Below the pieces are notes generated by a model that was not told the origin of the DNA, made no database searches, and worked only from the letters and a program-made list of their open reading frames with translations. From the NCBI GenBank assembly GCA_000149265.1, contig CH001953.1, positions 4,570 through 68,569 on the forward strand: DNA of 64,000 nucleotides, in the 5' to 3' direction. This document shows, one piece after another, positions 1 to 13,800 of this stretch. Made by a program: the position numbers and the translations under genes. Source of the stretch: Ciona savignyi. Taxonomy: Eukaryota > Chordata > Ascidiacea > Phlebobranchia > Cionidae. Position 1 is the first letter of the stretch; each line of letters starts with the position of its first letter.

Positions 1-172
1 AATCGGACAAATAATGACAATCCCCTACGCCCAACAAAACCAATGTTTATATTTGAACCAGCTGCAGAGATCCGTAACCAGGAAAAAGATCGTCTTTCTA
101 TTATGTCAAAGACAACTGGTGTTTGTTCTGGTATGTATAGAATAATATATATATATACATGTATATATATAT

Positions 173-238
<66 letters not shown>

Positions 239-962
239 TATAAACATTGTTTTATTTACAGATTGCTCATGTGCATTTAAAAATGGATTTACACAAAGTG
301 GAGTATATCCGATCTGGCTTTTATCAAGCTACAAATGCATTTACGTTCATTGCGATATGGACGTAGTAAGTAATATCACGTCGAAAAGAGGTTGGATTAC
401 AATTCAGAGAAGACTAAATGGAGAAATTAACTTTTTTAGAAACTGGAAAAGTTATGCGAATGGATTTGGAAATCCTAACGGCGAGTATTGGGCGGGGTTG
501 GAAAATATACATCTTTTGACATACCAGAATATTGAAATATTCTTCTTTACCTACTACGATACACCCCCTCGCCTACGAATTGACTTTCAAGATTTTAACG
601 GCGTTACTGCATACTTAGAGTACAAAACATTAACTGTGGCAGAAGAAGAAAAGGGTTATGCAATACGAAGTATCGCATTTTTTGGGGGAAATGCAGTACC
701 AAGAGATTTTGCCGTAGCGCCTCTTATCAAGGAGAAATTTTCCACCTTTGACAGAAATAACGGACCGTATGAAATATTAAACTGCGGTGAAAAACTACAA
801 AGTGGGTGGTGGTTTTTTCTCTGTGGTTATTCAAATCTGAATGGTCCTTATCCAAAACTGACGGATAAAAACTCGAAATCTAATATTTATTGGTATCACT
901 GGGCAATTGTTAATAGAAACAACACTGCTTTACAAGCTGTATCCATGAAACTTATATATTAG
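1..962 (+). CDS. Fibrinogen-related (FReD) protein, 3' end of gene (exons <1-130 and 262-962)
   Basis: This is a secreted-type lectin or recognition domain of the fibrinogen C-terminal family; such proteins act outside the cell in innate recognition, matrix or clotting-like roles. An exon open from base 1 ends at 130 with donor g|gtatgt; the next exon begins at 262 after ttttatttacag. They join in phase 1 to give a 'SDCSCAFKNG' start typical of the domain. The last exon encodes about 233 residues: the first Cys pair region, WITIQRR, the EYWAGLENIH block, LRIDFQDFNG, the FSTFDRNN Ca-site region and the NCGEKLQSGWWF / CGYSNLNGPY pair, ending TAG at 960-962. The domain is complete, but the protein's N-terminus lies outside the window, so ficolin-, tenascin- or FREP-type cannot be told apart. 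AATAAA at 1003 and 1143 could serve as poly(A) signals. The domain call is secure. Confidence 0.9.
147..235. repeat. (TA)n microsatellite in FReD intron
   Basis: An almost pure TA dinucleotide run, interrupted once by 'acatg' and once by 'aata', fills most of the 131-base intron (131-261) between the two fibrinogen-domain exons. Reading through it gives a meaningless Ile-Tyr repeat. Confidence 0.95.
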
Positions 963-1002
963 TTATTTACTCGACTTACCGAAACATAGACATTGGAGGT
1001 AA

Positions 1003-1148
1003 AATAAATGACGCATAGTTGTCATCCTTCTAGAAACACTTTGTTTTAGAGATTATCTTGCGATTTGCGTTTATGATTTTGATACTAAACTAACTTCTGC
1101 TACATGAATGAATTATTTTTGAAATTGTGTATTATTCAATAGAATAAA
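1003..1148 (+). promoter_or_regulatory. Candidate poly(A) signals of the FReD gene
   Basis: AATAAA occurs at 1003-1008 and 1143-1148, about 40 and 180 bases after the stop codon. The second is at a more usual distance. No transcript evidence is available. Confidence 0.4.
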
Positions 1149-3234
1149 CGATATTATGACGCCATTGTAGGTAGTATAACTTTCCCTGTTTATTTTAATT
1201 GACGTTCTTTGCTATGGAGAAACGAATAGAACGAACAAGTACGAGTTAATCCTTCTTTGTAATACAAACAGCGTTTGCGTGAGCCAGCTTAAAGCTTACC
1301 AGTTAATTAATCGAGGTTGGTGGATTGCTGCGCAGTGCGGCCATTTTAAAGCGGATTATTCTGGGATTACTCAAGTGTTAGGAAGACTAGTCAATGACAG
1401 TCGGATTATATTTTACATGTTGGACCCAAATATTTGTTATTTATAACTATCAATGAGTACAGTGTAATGACTACATCAGGCCATACACAACAATTTATAA
1501 TTTATAGAATTGTTGTGTGACAGTTTTTATTGATTTAAACTTGTTAGGTTGAGTGCGCATTAGCAGTTAATCATGCTTAAGGTTGCAGTAATTACATTGC
1601 ACGCTTTACGATAATCAATTTTATGAAAACGAATTAAACAGTTAAGTTTTAAGACGTTGTTTATGCAGGCAGGGGGCAGCTTAGGTAATTGACAAAATTT
1701 ATAAATATTACAACAGCTGACGCACATTAGGTATATTAAACTGTACATTTCTGTTGATCAATTATTTTATATTGCCTGAAGAATTTATGCAAAATTAAAT
1801 ATCATTGTATTTATTAATATTTAATGACCAAAGATTACGAATCACATATTTTATTGATCAAATATTCAGCCACGGTAATACAACCCAATAGATGGACAGT
1901 TGTAAGGGCAAATGTGTTGACTGATGAGTTAGCTTTCATTTCCGTCAAAACACACTCCGTTGAGTGGGCACACGTAATGTCCATTCATACAAAATGAGGT
2001 GGAACGTGGTGAGGTAAACTGTCGCTATTTAGTGTGAACAACTTATATAGGTGCTCAAGTTCGACTATGTTGCGTTTTACTGTACCAGTATATGCTATGG
2101 GCTCTTTCGCAGTGATTGAGGTACAGGGTGCAATACAGTGTCGAAAACAGGCAATTTGGTCAGTTGTGCAGCAAATTTCGAGGTTAAATAATACTTGCAA
2201 TAAAAAGTCTATTTGTAAATATACATATACCATTTATATCTGCTTAACATATCATTTTATCATACCAACCATAAATTTAATTAAGTTTTGTGCAAAACAG
2301 CATTTGTAGGCTAGACCAATCTGGTACACCGTCACGTGTTTGTCTAAATAACTCCAGAAAACGTTATTTCAACGATCCCCGGAATTTCAAAGTTGTTTTA
2401 GCACCAATCAAAGGGTTATTCAGCAAGGTATGTATTTTGCCTCATTTTCTTGACTGTAAATTACCCACAAAGACGTATATGGTTTGTTGTAGGGTCTTCG
2501 ATGGTATTTCCAGCCACTAGATTTTAGTTATATATTTTCATTGCCCGAATGTCAAAATGTACAGTGATGGATTACTTGTATATTTTCTGTCCTGGGTTGG
2601 CACGTATACAAACCTGAATATTGTTGTAAACAGATTGGGCGATTAACCACGATTAGTAAGAGTGATTGGATTATTGCAAAACGGTACAAATTATTTTAAA
2701 ACGTTCGAAGAATTAGCTTAATCCTATTCAGTAAGAGCTTACGCATATTTAAACGACAAGGTAGGATTGCTGGGAAGAAGTGGAATTTAGAAACTTGTTA
2801 ATATGTGGCGTATGTTGTATATCCAGACTTGGCAACGAAAATGGTTTGCATACGAAGAAATTGCAGACTTAATTAATCATTGGCGCCAGTTGACTGCCCA
2901 CCTCGACCTAATAAACACAACAACGACACGCGTGGGTACTGTTTCTCCCACATTCCCACCACCACCAGCTTAAAACTGTATTCTGGGACGGGCGGACTGA
3001 ATGGTTAAGGGGATTATCGACGCTGTGCCCTCGCAAGCATGTATTGGGCGTAGCGGCGATTACCACTCAATTAGGGATTAGCCCGATTAACTTGAAGGTT
3101 ACTGTTGTCATGAAAAACATAAAACAAACGCTACAATAACCACCGGCGCCAATTGATGCGTTACAGACAATATGGTTAACGTTAGTTGGCGCAACGGAGT
3201 CATTCTACCGTAATCCATAAGTTTAGTCGATCAC

Positions 3235-3354
3235 CTTGTGTGGACAAATGGTTATCGCGACCGAATCATATACCACGCCATGTATTTATACATATAAAAA
3301 CGAATTTAGTCACAAAGGTATCATGGGATCAAAACTAAACCCGGTAAAAAAAAG
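3235..3354 (+). repeat. tRNA-like SINE-type repeat, copy 1 (degenerate)
   Basis: It has the family layout: 'gtgtggacaaatggttatcgcgaccg' (A-box-like), a variable AT-rich middle, then 'atcatgggatcaaaactaaacccggtaaaa' (B-box-like and tail). Confidence 0.7.
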
Positions 3355-6300
3355 TCGATTACCGTACTCGTCCGAATTATTCTTAACCTATGCGCCATGT
3401 ATAAAAAAGAGCAAACCCCTTGCTTTTATTTGTGTAAAGGTGATCCCAATTATATAAAGACAAACATTTTTAACAATTATATACTTCATAACACCAAAAT
3501 ATATTTAAATCGTCAATTATGATTTTACAATACTACATCGGTTAATCATCCACAGAATGATGAGAGAATGGAAAAAGTAGAAACATCGCATTTTCAGCAA
3601 CATTAATTTCGAGGGTACTGTTTGTTTTTCGGTGTCTTTACTTTAAGCAAATATATATATTAGTTGCAGAAAAGGGCCTTGCGAAATTCTATTTGAAGAC
3701 TCGTAACAACCTTTTCATTGTCCATATGCTTTGTTTGATAACGTTGCGTGCGAACGTAGTGTACGGAACGCGTTGGAATTATTGTCGCTAATTTCTGGAT
3801 GATTGTTGTATTATTTCTGGACAAAATTAATTATTCATAAACCCCGTAGTGACAAAGCGGCCGCTTCTCAAATAAAGACGCGTTGCACAATATTTGGCAC
3901 GTGATTGGAGTCGCCGTCATCAACGTTTTATGCTTTTTAAAGGCGGACGTAATGTAAGTCAAGCTGGTCTTATCTTAAGCTTATATAGCTTCAAGTGCTC
4001 GACCCTTTCTAAAGCCGCTGTCCTCCATAAATATAAAGCAAATTTCCGCCATTGAGTCTTTGTGATGCTATGGCAGCCTAGACTTTTGATCACGCCTTTG
4101 TTGATCGACGCCGGCGCGAAATTGGTATGACGTCATTACATAAAATCCACCCATGAAAGTCTGTCTGAACGAGTTAAAACCATACAAGTAATGGTAACTA
4201 GTGATATATATTTTATATCACACATGAGAACATTTTTATATGTTTATGCGTCTTGTTACTTTATATGTAATTTGAGATCCATCGTAAAACACGACCGGTC
4301 TGAATTACTTTTTCGACTTTAATATAAAATTTATTAACGTAATTTTCACGTATGAACTGACATATTTCCTGTATAACATCCGATTTGACTTGTTAGATTC
4401 GTAATTGGCCGTTTTTACAAAACAGATTGTTTACAGCAGTCATCTGGGGAATGACCATCGCCGATTCATGTCATAAAAGACTTTGTTGACGTATCGATGT
4501 CGGATACATCGCGCAATTTACGTCTCGTAAACTGGTGATCCGCCCATCAATTCGTCCGATATGACATACGAGAGCGGCAGAGAAAAAATCTTCGTGGATA
4601 AAATGAGAGAGGTGTAGAAAAAGGCAGCGCGTGAGGAGGTGATTCAAGGAAGACAAGACAATCAAACGAAAACTGGAGTCGTCACCGGAAAGCAGTTTTC
4701 GTAAAAGTAGTTACGGACAACCCTAGATTCTTTTAATTGACGAGCCTAGGTCTAAATTATGTCTGCCACAGTGTTCCAGCCACGAGTATTTTTGATTTTA
4801 AATATTTATCTCCCTATTACTTAGAGCTGAGTTAAAGCGCAAGAATAAAAATGTTTAGCACGACCGATTCGAACTTAATCTAGATATGTGTAAATGACTT
4901 TAAATTACTTATTGGACATTCTAAGCCTAAATTTACTTAATATGGTTATGGGAACAGGTGTAATTAAAATGGTTTGTTAGCGTTATGACGTCGACCAACA
5001 CTTCTACCAATATTGGCGGAATGGCGCAATTAAGATAACGATTCTTTGTACAAGGTAAAGCAGGTGGCAGGGCCCAACAAAAAGCTTTTACGGTAAAGAG
5101 TGCGCATACATGCCGGTAGGGTTGGGGTGATGGTACCTACAATTAGTTTGCCCTTGTAGTCTTTAAGTGATCGTTATGTGTTTACACACGGTCTATTGAA
5201 GTACAGCGTACAGCACAAAGCAAGATGGGTTAGTTTTGCCTTTCACGGACCAGGTATGAACGGTGTAGGCAACGACGCAGTAAGTCACAACACAAAGAGG
5301 GTCAAGTGCAAATAAACCAACCTAGATGTGCGCTGTGCTGAAGGTCACGGCGAGTTTAGATAAATAACCTTTATTGCTGCAGCTGGCACGTATTTGTTGA
5401 CTTGCAACGGAATTTACCCAATAATTTTCGCTCTTCGCCAAATTACTCCGCCTGGGAACTATGAACTTTCAGCCTATTAATCTATATAACATGATTTGTC
5501 AGGTATGCGTTTCTATCTTTAGACCTTTGAATTTTAATGTTCGACTGAAAGTTAAGAATTCGTGTATTCATTGTATTGTGGCAAGTTGTAATTTAAAGGA
5601 TATTAGTTTGAAATCGACAAAGAACATGATGTACAACACTGTCGGTAAGTACGGGGGTGAGGTTATAAATAAACTCCGTAAAACTAATCCTGTGATTTGT
5701 CAACAATTGGAGAGTAAAGTAAACTACGTGGTACAATATATAAAGCACGTAAAGGTAGCGATGATTTAAAATTAAAAAGTGTATAGCGTACTTTAAGGGG
5801 TAGCGACATTTTTGTGAATGGTGTAATCAGATATTTTTAGTTTCTGGTATGCTACAGTTAAATTGAACGGAAGTGTGCTTTTAGACTTTTGCTTTGCGAG
5901 TCTGATGCAGTGCGTTTGTTGTTCAGTGTAAAATGAGTTTACGCGTTATCGGTTTCGATTGTTTTGAGGGGTACATCACGATTATCGGGAACTGTACGAC
6001 AAGCCCCATTAAGCTGATGTATCCCTGTACCCGAAACCGCAACTTTTGCTTGCACGGCCAATGATCGCTTGCTCGGAAAGCGTCTGTCATAAATTTCCAT
6101 TTGTTGATACGCGAGGAGCCAGCCGGTGAAGTGGTGCGTGGTGAAAATATTTAACTTATTGTAATTCAACGTTCAACAGAACTTGATCCGTTGAATATTC
6201 TGAGTGCCATGGGCTAGATTTCGGCGTCGGCACTTGTCCTTATACTTCCACTCCGCAATTAAGTTGAATTCTTGTATAAATTGCCTGGGCTTACTGGATT

Positions 6301-6854
6301 ATAGCGAGGCACTTAAAGGAAAATGAAGTGCCCAGACGACTGCTGTAGCTACGTCATGCTGTAAATTGATAGAAATCGTGATCTGGTTACGCTTCGCCGA
6401 TTTTATTCCCCATATATGGAATATGATCTAATCTAAACACTTGAGCAGCAAAAATACGCTTCTGCAAGGTTGCGTTTATTATATATAACTGAAATTAAAT
6501 TCCCTGAAATAAAAAAGTCCTTATTCGAATCCGTTGGTGCTTTCATATATTTGTTCTAGAATCATTGTTTATGGATCGACTATTTCGGATCGCTCTTACT
6601 CTAATCTCAAATTTCTTGTTAAATTAACAGTGCCATCATATTGTTGTAAATTTTAACGTTAAGCAATTGCGACGTTTATACATATTTATCACTATAACAT
6701 CTGCACTAAATTGGAAATTATAGTTAAGATTGAAATTGTGTAGTCCGGGCATTTTAACAAGGAAATAACAAAATAAACTAAATTCGAAACGCGTTTTGTT
6801 GAAACATATATTTTGGCACCAACATATAACTCGTCTTTGTTTGTATCGTTTCAG

Positions 6855-7848
6855 ATTCTGATCGACATCGAACTGGTTCGGTGAAACCCAACATCTATCA
6901 AGCGGAGAAGTTTGCGCTGAGGAAGCAGTGCTCCTACATCCAGCAGCAGAACTATTACAACGGGCGCGCGAAAGATAACTACGGCAACATCGCCGCCACC
7001 GAGAGACGCTCCGACTGCTCCCCGAGAAGAGAATACCAGCGCATTTGCATCCCAGAAGACATCGAGTTGCAACTCCGACCAACGCAGAAAGCGTCGGATC
7101 GGTTCCCTCGTCCGCTCTCTCCAATATCCCGCGTCATTAACACGCCAAGTCCCCTTCCGAGAAGCTTGAGTCGCGGAAGCAGCCGAAGTTTCCAGAGCTC
7201 GTCCGCCGACGACAGTGGACGCGAGGGCGGTGGAGCATCGTCCAGCGGGATCGGGTTAAGCAGCACAAACAGCAGCAGAAGGGCTAGCAGTTGCAGTAGC
7301 GGTACAGGCTGCAGCAGAAACACATATCACTCCAACGTTCTAACTTTGGTCGGTAGCAGTGCTGGCAGCCTCAGTGGTTGTGACGTAACAGACTCCTCCG
7401 AGCTGACTGTACGTGACGTCACACAGAGGTCATCGGAGAACGCGGAAGTCGCTTATTACACTGACAGAAGCCAGGAGCTTCAGGAGTGCGAATCGCAGCT
7501 GGCTGAGCGAGCACAAAGCATGGATTCCTTGGAGAACGAACTCACCTGCCCGATTTGCCTTGATTTATTCCACGAGCCAATACTACTGCCATGCGCACAC
7601 AATCTCTGCTCCGGGTGCGTCGATCAATTCGTTGCCTCCCACTGCGCATCGGGAGATCAAAGCGGTTTCCTGCCGACGTTCAAGTGCCCGACGTGCCGCG
7701 AGGTGATCACGTTGGACTCGAAGGGTAACACGGGTCTTCGCCGAAACCTGACCCTGCAAAACATAGTGGACGGATACCGTCGGGCCGCTGCAACTGTCTC
7801 ATCACCGCATAGAAACGAATTTGACGTCAGTAGCGGAGATGAGTCAAG
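6855..7848 (+). CDS. MID1-like: MID1-like exon 1: Ser-rich extension plus RING finger
   Basis: A plausible acceptor (tatcgtttcag) precedes 6855, so an upstream exon is likely; donor tcaag|gtaatt at 7849 (phase 2). The RING starts just after ATG 7520: C10, C13, C25, H27, C30, C33, C56, C59 counted from that Met. Upstream of it, 221 in-frame codons rich in Ser, Arg and Gly are stop-free and Met-free. Confidence 0.9.
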
Positions 7849-10800
7849 GTAATTGTAACGTAACAACACCTAATTATCGCATAACTCTTTCGCTAGAGAG
7901 CTATTGAACAAATACTTGGGCGTGCTAAGAGGGCGAGTAAATGCTAATGCCGAACCTTAAGCCTATCAAACGCATAGCATATGCTATTGCGCATACGTGG
8001 CTTGAAATATTTACAAAAAATGCTTGAACCCGTGGGTTAATGTGATTATGACGCCGGATTAAACAGTTCGCTGGTATCAAATTCGCTGTAAAAATACATA
8101 TTTTAGTTAATTTTAACGCCACAACTGACGACTTTACAGTCTGTTAGCCGCTTAAAGTGGCATCTGTTGACGCACCCAGTCGTCCCATGGTTAAAATCAG
8201 AACTCGCTGCATGCTGGCTCTTGTGCGGTGATACCTCAGTTCCTATTTTGCTGTTGTTGGTAACTCGAGTTACCAGTTTTCGGGTCAAAGGTTTATATGA
8301 CTAGTAGTTACGAGTGATATTTTCAAATTTTCTAAGAGCACTGACAGGTTTTTGCTGCCCGAAAAGGTTTATACCAATAACACTGCTGCAAATCGTTCGG
8401 TGTACATAGTTTGCCCACAGTTGTATTTCCGCGCATATGGTAAAATAGCTCTCCTTGGACAATCGTCAAAACAGCTTTGACGTTATCGCATATTTAATCG
8501 ACTCAGTGTTATTCGCAGTTGCCCTTCTACGTAACAACAGGGGTAGGTCTCTCCTTATTGTGACGTCAAAAACTTGGCTTTTGGACAGGACTTTCAGATT
8601 TAGGCGATAATTGAGTGACCATATCGCTGTTTACACCACTTTGTCTAAACCAATCTTACATACGGGGTGCTACATTGGTTATGTTGCCGGACGACTGACA
8701 AGATATGTCCATAGGTATAGACATCATATTAAGGCCACGAATATCAATAGGTCGATCATTCAACGCTTTGCTAGCCACCCAATAGCAGCAGCAGCAATTC
8801 TAGGCCGAAATAATCCTACTAGGTGTTCGATTTTAAGCCAAATATTTAAGATTCTTGCGCTTTCCGTGCCTGCTATATTTATCACAGCATTCAATGCTTA
8901 GTCCCAGCTGCCACTGGCTTCATTGCACCACTGTTTGAACTGTGCATTTCGAAACACTCTAGTTGACGCAAAGCTTTAGTCCCGTCCATAGCGGAGTGCC
9001 TCGATTTGGGTGGTACACTCTTCTAATGACGTGAACAGTAATTGCCTGCCAGTTCATAGACTTGACGAGGCATGTCCGGGTTTTGGGGTGTGGGAAATTT
9101 CCCTCGAAATCTACCACGGTAGCCCAAAATGAAAAAAACAAAGACTGCACGCAGTCTGTTATTTCTGTAATATGTATTTTGGCATTCATCCTTATCGGCT
9201 CGAAACAGACTGGTGCGATTTATATTTCAATCGATGAATAGCAAATTCTTTTTATATCCGCTCGAAAGCACGCGAGTTCCTAGGCCTATTCTTAGTTGTT
9301 TAATGTACCGTAAAATGCGAACAAACACCAGCTCTGGTGAGTAGATTCGCCGCTTCGATGTTCATCCAATGCCGAATGCACATCGGGATACACTTAACCT
9401 GGCGATCCAGGGCGAATCCACTTATTTTGCTCGTGTGATTCTAAATAGGTGGTGAAGGCAAAAATATTCTTTGAAGTCGCCGGAAACCGCAACTTCTAAA
9501 ATCCCTAATACATGTACACAAGACCTGTGCCGGCGAATCAGGAAATTTGCACGCCTGTCTTGTCAGCAGCTATTTGGCCCCCCACCCTTGAAAAAGCTTG
9601 TCTTCCCGGATTATTTGTTAGTTGCCACGGCTTAGCGGCGGTTATTCTGATCTTTCCAACGTTCAACTTGGGATAACTTGATCGCGTCTCCGTGCAAGTA
9701 TTTGTCATGTGGTTTACAGTGCATCCATGGTCACAGGAACACTTCCGTTATTTTTGTACATACTATCTTTACATTCACGCCGCGATGCGTAGAACTTTAA
9801 ATTACAGCTTATGGCTTTCATTACACAAACCAATAATCAAGGTGTGTATGCCATTACAAACTCTTTTAAAAATAGAAAGGGGCGATTTTCTTTCACGCAA
9901 TAGTTTGTGCTTTGTCACATGAGAAAATACTACCACGGAAAAGCACATATATGGCAATATTCTAAAATAGGTTAAATATTTAGATAATGACATGGCGTCC
10001 TTATGCGTAATTGTTTGAATTCGTGCACTTGCCTTTGTCGTCCGTTTGCTTTTGTTGGTGGTACGTGACAAAGGAGTTGTCACCACTTGAGTGGACGGAT
10101 TACCGAACCGCCAGGGACGAGTGATGTAATGTAGTGATGATTTGGTCAATTACTCTTTCGTGTTAATCCAAATATTTCCACAGTGCTTCGAACCTGTCGA
10201 TGCAGAGTGACGGAAGCCTCGGTCCCAGCAGAGGACGACGACGCTCCCGTCAGGAAACGGACGGCAAGGATTACGTGCAGCTGACGACACCCATGCGCGA
10301 AGTTCGGGAATCGACAGACCAGGTATCCTGTCAGTTCTGCGACCTGAAGCCTCCGAGACAAGCGGTGAAGACTTGTCTGACGTGCAAGGCTTACTACTGC
10401 GACCGGTGTCTGCGAGTCACACACCCGAGAAAGAAGCCTTTCATCAATCACAAGCTAGTACCGGCAAGTCCCGGAAATGCTGGCACCCTCTCAGCCAAGT
10501 CAAAGCAACTAAATGCAGTTCACTGCTTCCACCACGTTCAGGTATCGTCGTTGTTTATTTCACCATCACTATCAACAGATTTTCGATCACATAGTAATTT
10601 ATAAACCTCTTGTCACAAGTCTGCACTGACGCCTTATCTATCACGTTAAACGCCACATTCCAATTACCTGGCAGACGCTCTTAAGATTTTTTCTTGGACT
10701 TAAGTTTGTAAAAGTACCTTGTGTTTTGTCCGTAAGTGGATTTTAGGTTTAATTAGGTTGTATTTGTAGGAGAGTGCGGACCTGTACTGTCCGGTTTGCG

Positions 10801-13800
10801 ACATGGCATTGTGTAAAAGCTGCAGCCTCAAGACGGACCACGACCGCCCATGGCATTGAATGCGTGACAGAATGGTGCAGAAAGAAAAAGGCAAGTGCAT
10901 GATGACTATACACCCAATATCGTGGTAGTGATTTTGTTCTGGTATAGGCCTATGGGGCAATATTTTTCTGTTAAGCAAAACGGCCGTCTCCTTTACATCA
11001 AATAATACAATTATAGGCAATACATACACTCAATTAATGTAAACGAACCGGCAATGACCTTACCACAGGTATATCCGTGCCTGGGCCTAAATTTACTCGC
11101 CAGGTGTTAAACGATTAAGACTAATTGGTTTAATTTCTACGCAGTTGTACTTAGTGTACAGTTGTATCATGACAGAAGTGGATATTAAGCGCATAACCGT
11201 TCATTTGCTCTTCGGAATCAACCTGTGTGCGTTGTTAATAAAATTAATAGGAGTTTAAAATTACTTTAGGATATCAATAATAGGCCGTCGAGCTGCGTGA
11301 TAAATTGCAGTGTTATTTGTGCACACAAGCCCTTCTAATTCCGGTATGGATCACGCAAAGGGCGTTTGAGGTGCAAAAAACGACAAAAAAACGTTATTTA
11401 AAGTCGCCTCGAAGAAATTACGGCGAAGCAAATTGCTCGACTAAAAACTCTTTACCTGTTTTCATCTTTTCCGCTTCCACCAAACGTGTATTTATGTTTC
11501 AGCGGCACGCTTTTGATAATTCAACTGTCGTGACTACTACATTCGAAGATAATATCGTAGCTATTGTTGTCAACCGTTGCGTTGAACAGAAGTTTAAAAT
11601 TCGCGTTCCAAATTTCGTCCGTATAAACGACACACCTGTCATAGTGCTACAGTGAAACGCATCAATCCTCACAATAACAATGGTTTACATTTGATTGGAA
11701 CGTAACAATGGTAACTGTTGCGCAACAATAGATCACTGACAGCGTCCTTCCTGGTGACCCGGTCACGAAATTGAGAAAAAAAATGTGTTTGTTAGAAAGA
11801 TACATGATTGCAACCGAACTCTTGCAAACAAGTCGCCCGTCTGGGTGTTCCTAGTCGCCGTCGGACGCTCAGAAGGGCGGCACTTTTTATTCGGATTTCT
11901 TTATTTTAAACGAAGAAAACTTAACGAAGGGAAATAAGGAAACTGAACACTAAAACTGTGGAAATTAATTCAAAACGTGCCCCAGAAAACACTTATTTCT
12001 ACTACAGAACTATTGCTAACTTTAACCTTAGCCCTTACGCTAACCTTAATATCATATTCATCTTTATTGTAAAGTTTCCTACATCCCTTCTTTTCGTTTT
12101 CCTTGTTTAAAATAAAGAATTAAATAAAACACAAAATAAAAACAATGCCAACAATATTAAATGTATTTTTGAGACCGTAACACCGATTCTTTTATCCAGG
12201 AGGACCTTGAAATGCACGTGACCAGGTTATCCAATCAGAAAGCAGAAATTCAACGAAACGTCACAAAGCTAGTTGAAGCTTGTCAACAAATCGAGGTGAG
12301 AAATTACGAACAGTTGCCAGCAAAATGCGACACCTTCTATTACACGTTACATGAATCATAAATTATGTTTTAGTTAATCCCGCTTATATACGAACGTTCC
12401 TACCAAGAAAGCGGCAATTAACTAATCCGCTGTTCACTTCACGGATTAAAACTCTGATATCCGTATTTGGCTTTCATCCATCGGTTAGGAACGTTTAATT
12501 GAAGAGTACAACTTTAATCTAATCCGCGGAAATTATTACATGTCAGACGCTGACGTAAAATATAGTGGTGTTAATATACCTACGAAACAATGGGCATTGT
12601 TGATAAACCTTCCAAGGAGAAAGAATCGCATAGGAAGCGTTAAAAGTCCAAATTCTTCATTAATTTACTGAAGTCTTTCCGTCTCTACATGCCCCGAAGC
12701 TTATTGCCGTATTTTTAGCTGGAAATGGCCTACAGAGGTTGGATGTTCGGTGGCATAAAATCGGTATTTGCTAAACTACTAAGCGGGCACTGAACATGGC
12801 GTGGCATAACAAGCAAAACCGTCGCCACGTATTTTTGTCTCGCGTCTTAAAATTGCTTTATTGCGCAAACACTAATCCATGTACACACAACAACCAGCAG
12901 CAACTGCAACGGCGCCACGACGAGTTCAATTGTTGGTTTTAATCTCGAGCCAGCTTAAAGAATAGTGGTTCATAATCGACTTTAATACCGCAGATTGATT
13001 GATTACTTGCACTCTCGTCTGATTAATGTAGAACATGAACGCCTTCGCTCAAAATGGGAATTTGTGTTGTTTTAGTCCGCGTTCTCGGCGTACTTTTGAA
13101 CGCGTAATTGCCGTTTTTGATTGATTTAAAACGCTAATATTTTGACTATCTAGTAAACAGTCTCGTTTCTACCCTCGTTAGAATATTTTAATATAAACGA
13201 AAACTGGAGTCGCAGTGTCATCATTAATATTTTATCTTTAACCGCACCAGGAATAACTAAGTTTCAGCAGCTGAATTATTATATAACCCGCAGTGTCCGG
13301 CAATGAAACGGTAAATTAAAAACCTCAATCCTGACAGATTCTGCATTGAAATTGTGGTGCGAAAAGCTAATAATCCCGTTTTAATCTAGGCGGCCGGCGA
13401 CTATTCGACTAGCCGTCAAACCGTTAATCACCTCTCATAATTCTCCTTCGTATTTCTTTAAACAATTACAAACTGGTAATTTAGGCTTAGAAATTGTGCG
13501 ATTTCTTCAGTACTCATTGATTTAAAAATACCGGAAACCTCACATATGGTTAGACTAGTCGCGTCGAAATAACATGTTTATCTTCAATCTAGGAAAAAAT
13601 GCATTCACCGTATATATAAAAACCATAACGGTTAAATAATTTAACAAATTTAATGTTTTTTTATGGCTTAGGATTGTTTCTACTATATGCCACGTTACAT
13701 TATTTTTTCCTTGTTTTGGCCGCTTTTGTGTTTTATTTTGTCGTTTCTTTTGCATTACAGCTAATACCGCCTTACCCGGATAATTTGTTAAAATTCTTTC

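Larger units (their letters stand above)
963..6854. other. Gene-poor intergenic stretch
   Basis: I see no protein motif or exon chain on either strand. The short reading frames (the longest about 100 codons, 5461-5769) have no recognisable domain and no splice partners. One degenerate tRNA-like repeat lies at 3235-3354. An upstream exon and promoter of the MID1-like gene should lie here but could not be identified. Confidence 0.6.

Noticed and set aside
159-261. Coding sequence through the TA repeat before the fibrinogen domain
   Set aside because: It is intron: clear donor at 131 and acceptor ending at 261; the translated repeat is meaningless.
5461-5769. 103-codon + strand reading frame as a gene
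   Set aside because: No domain, no codon bias, no splice partners or nearby signals; typical of chance in AT-rich DNA.
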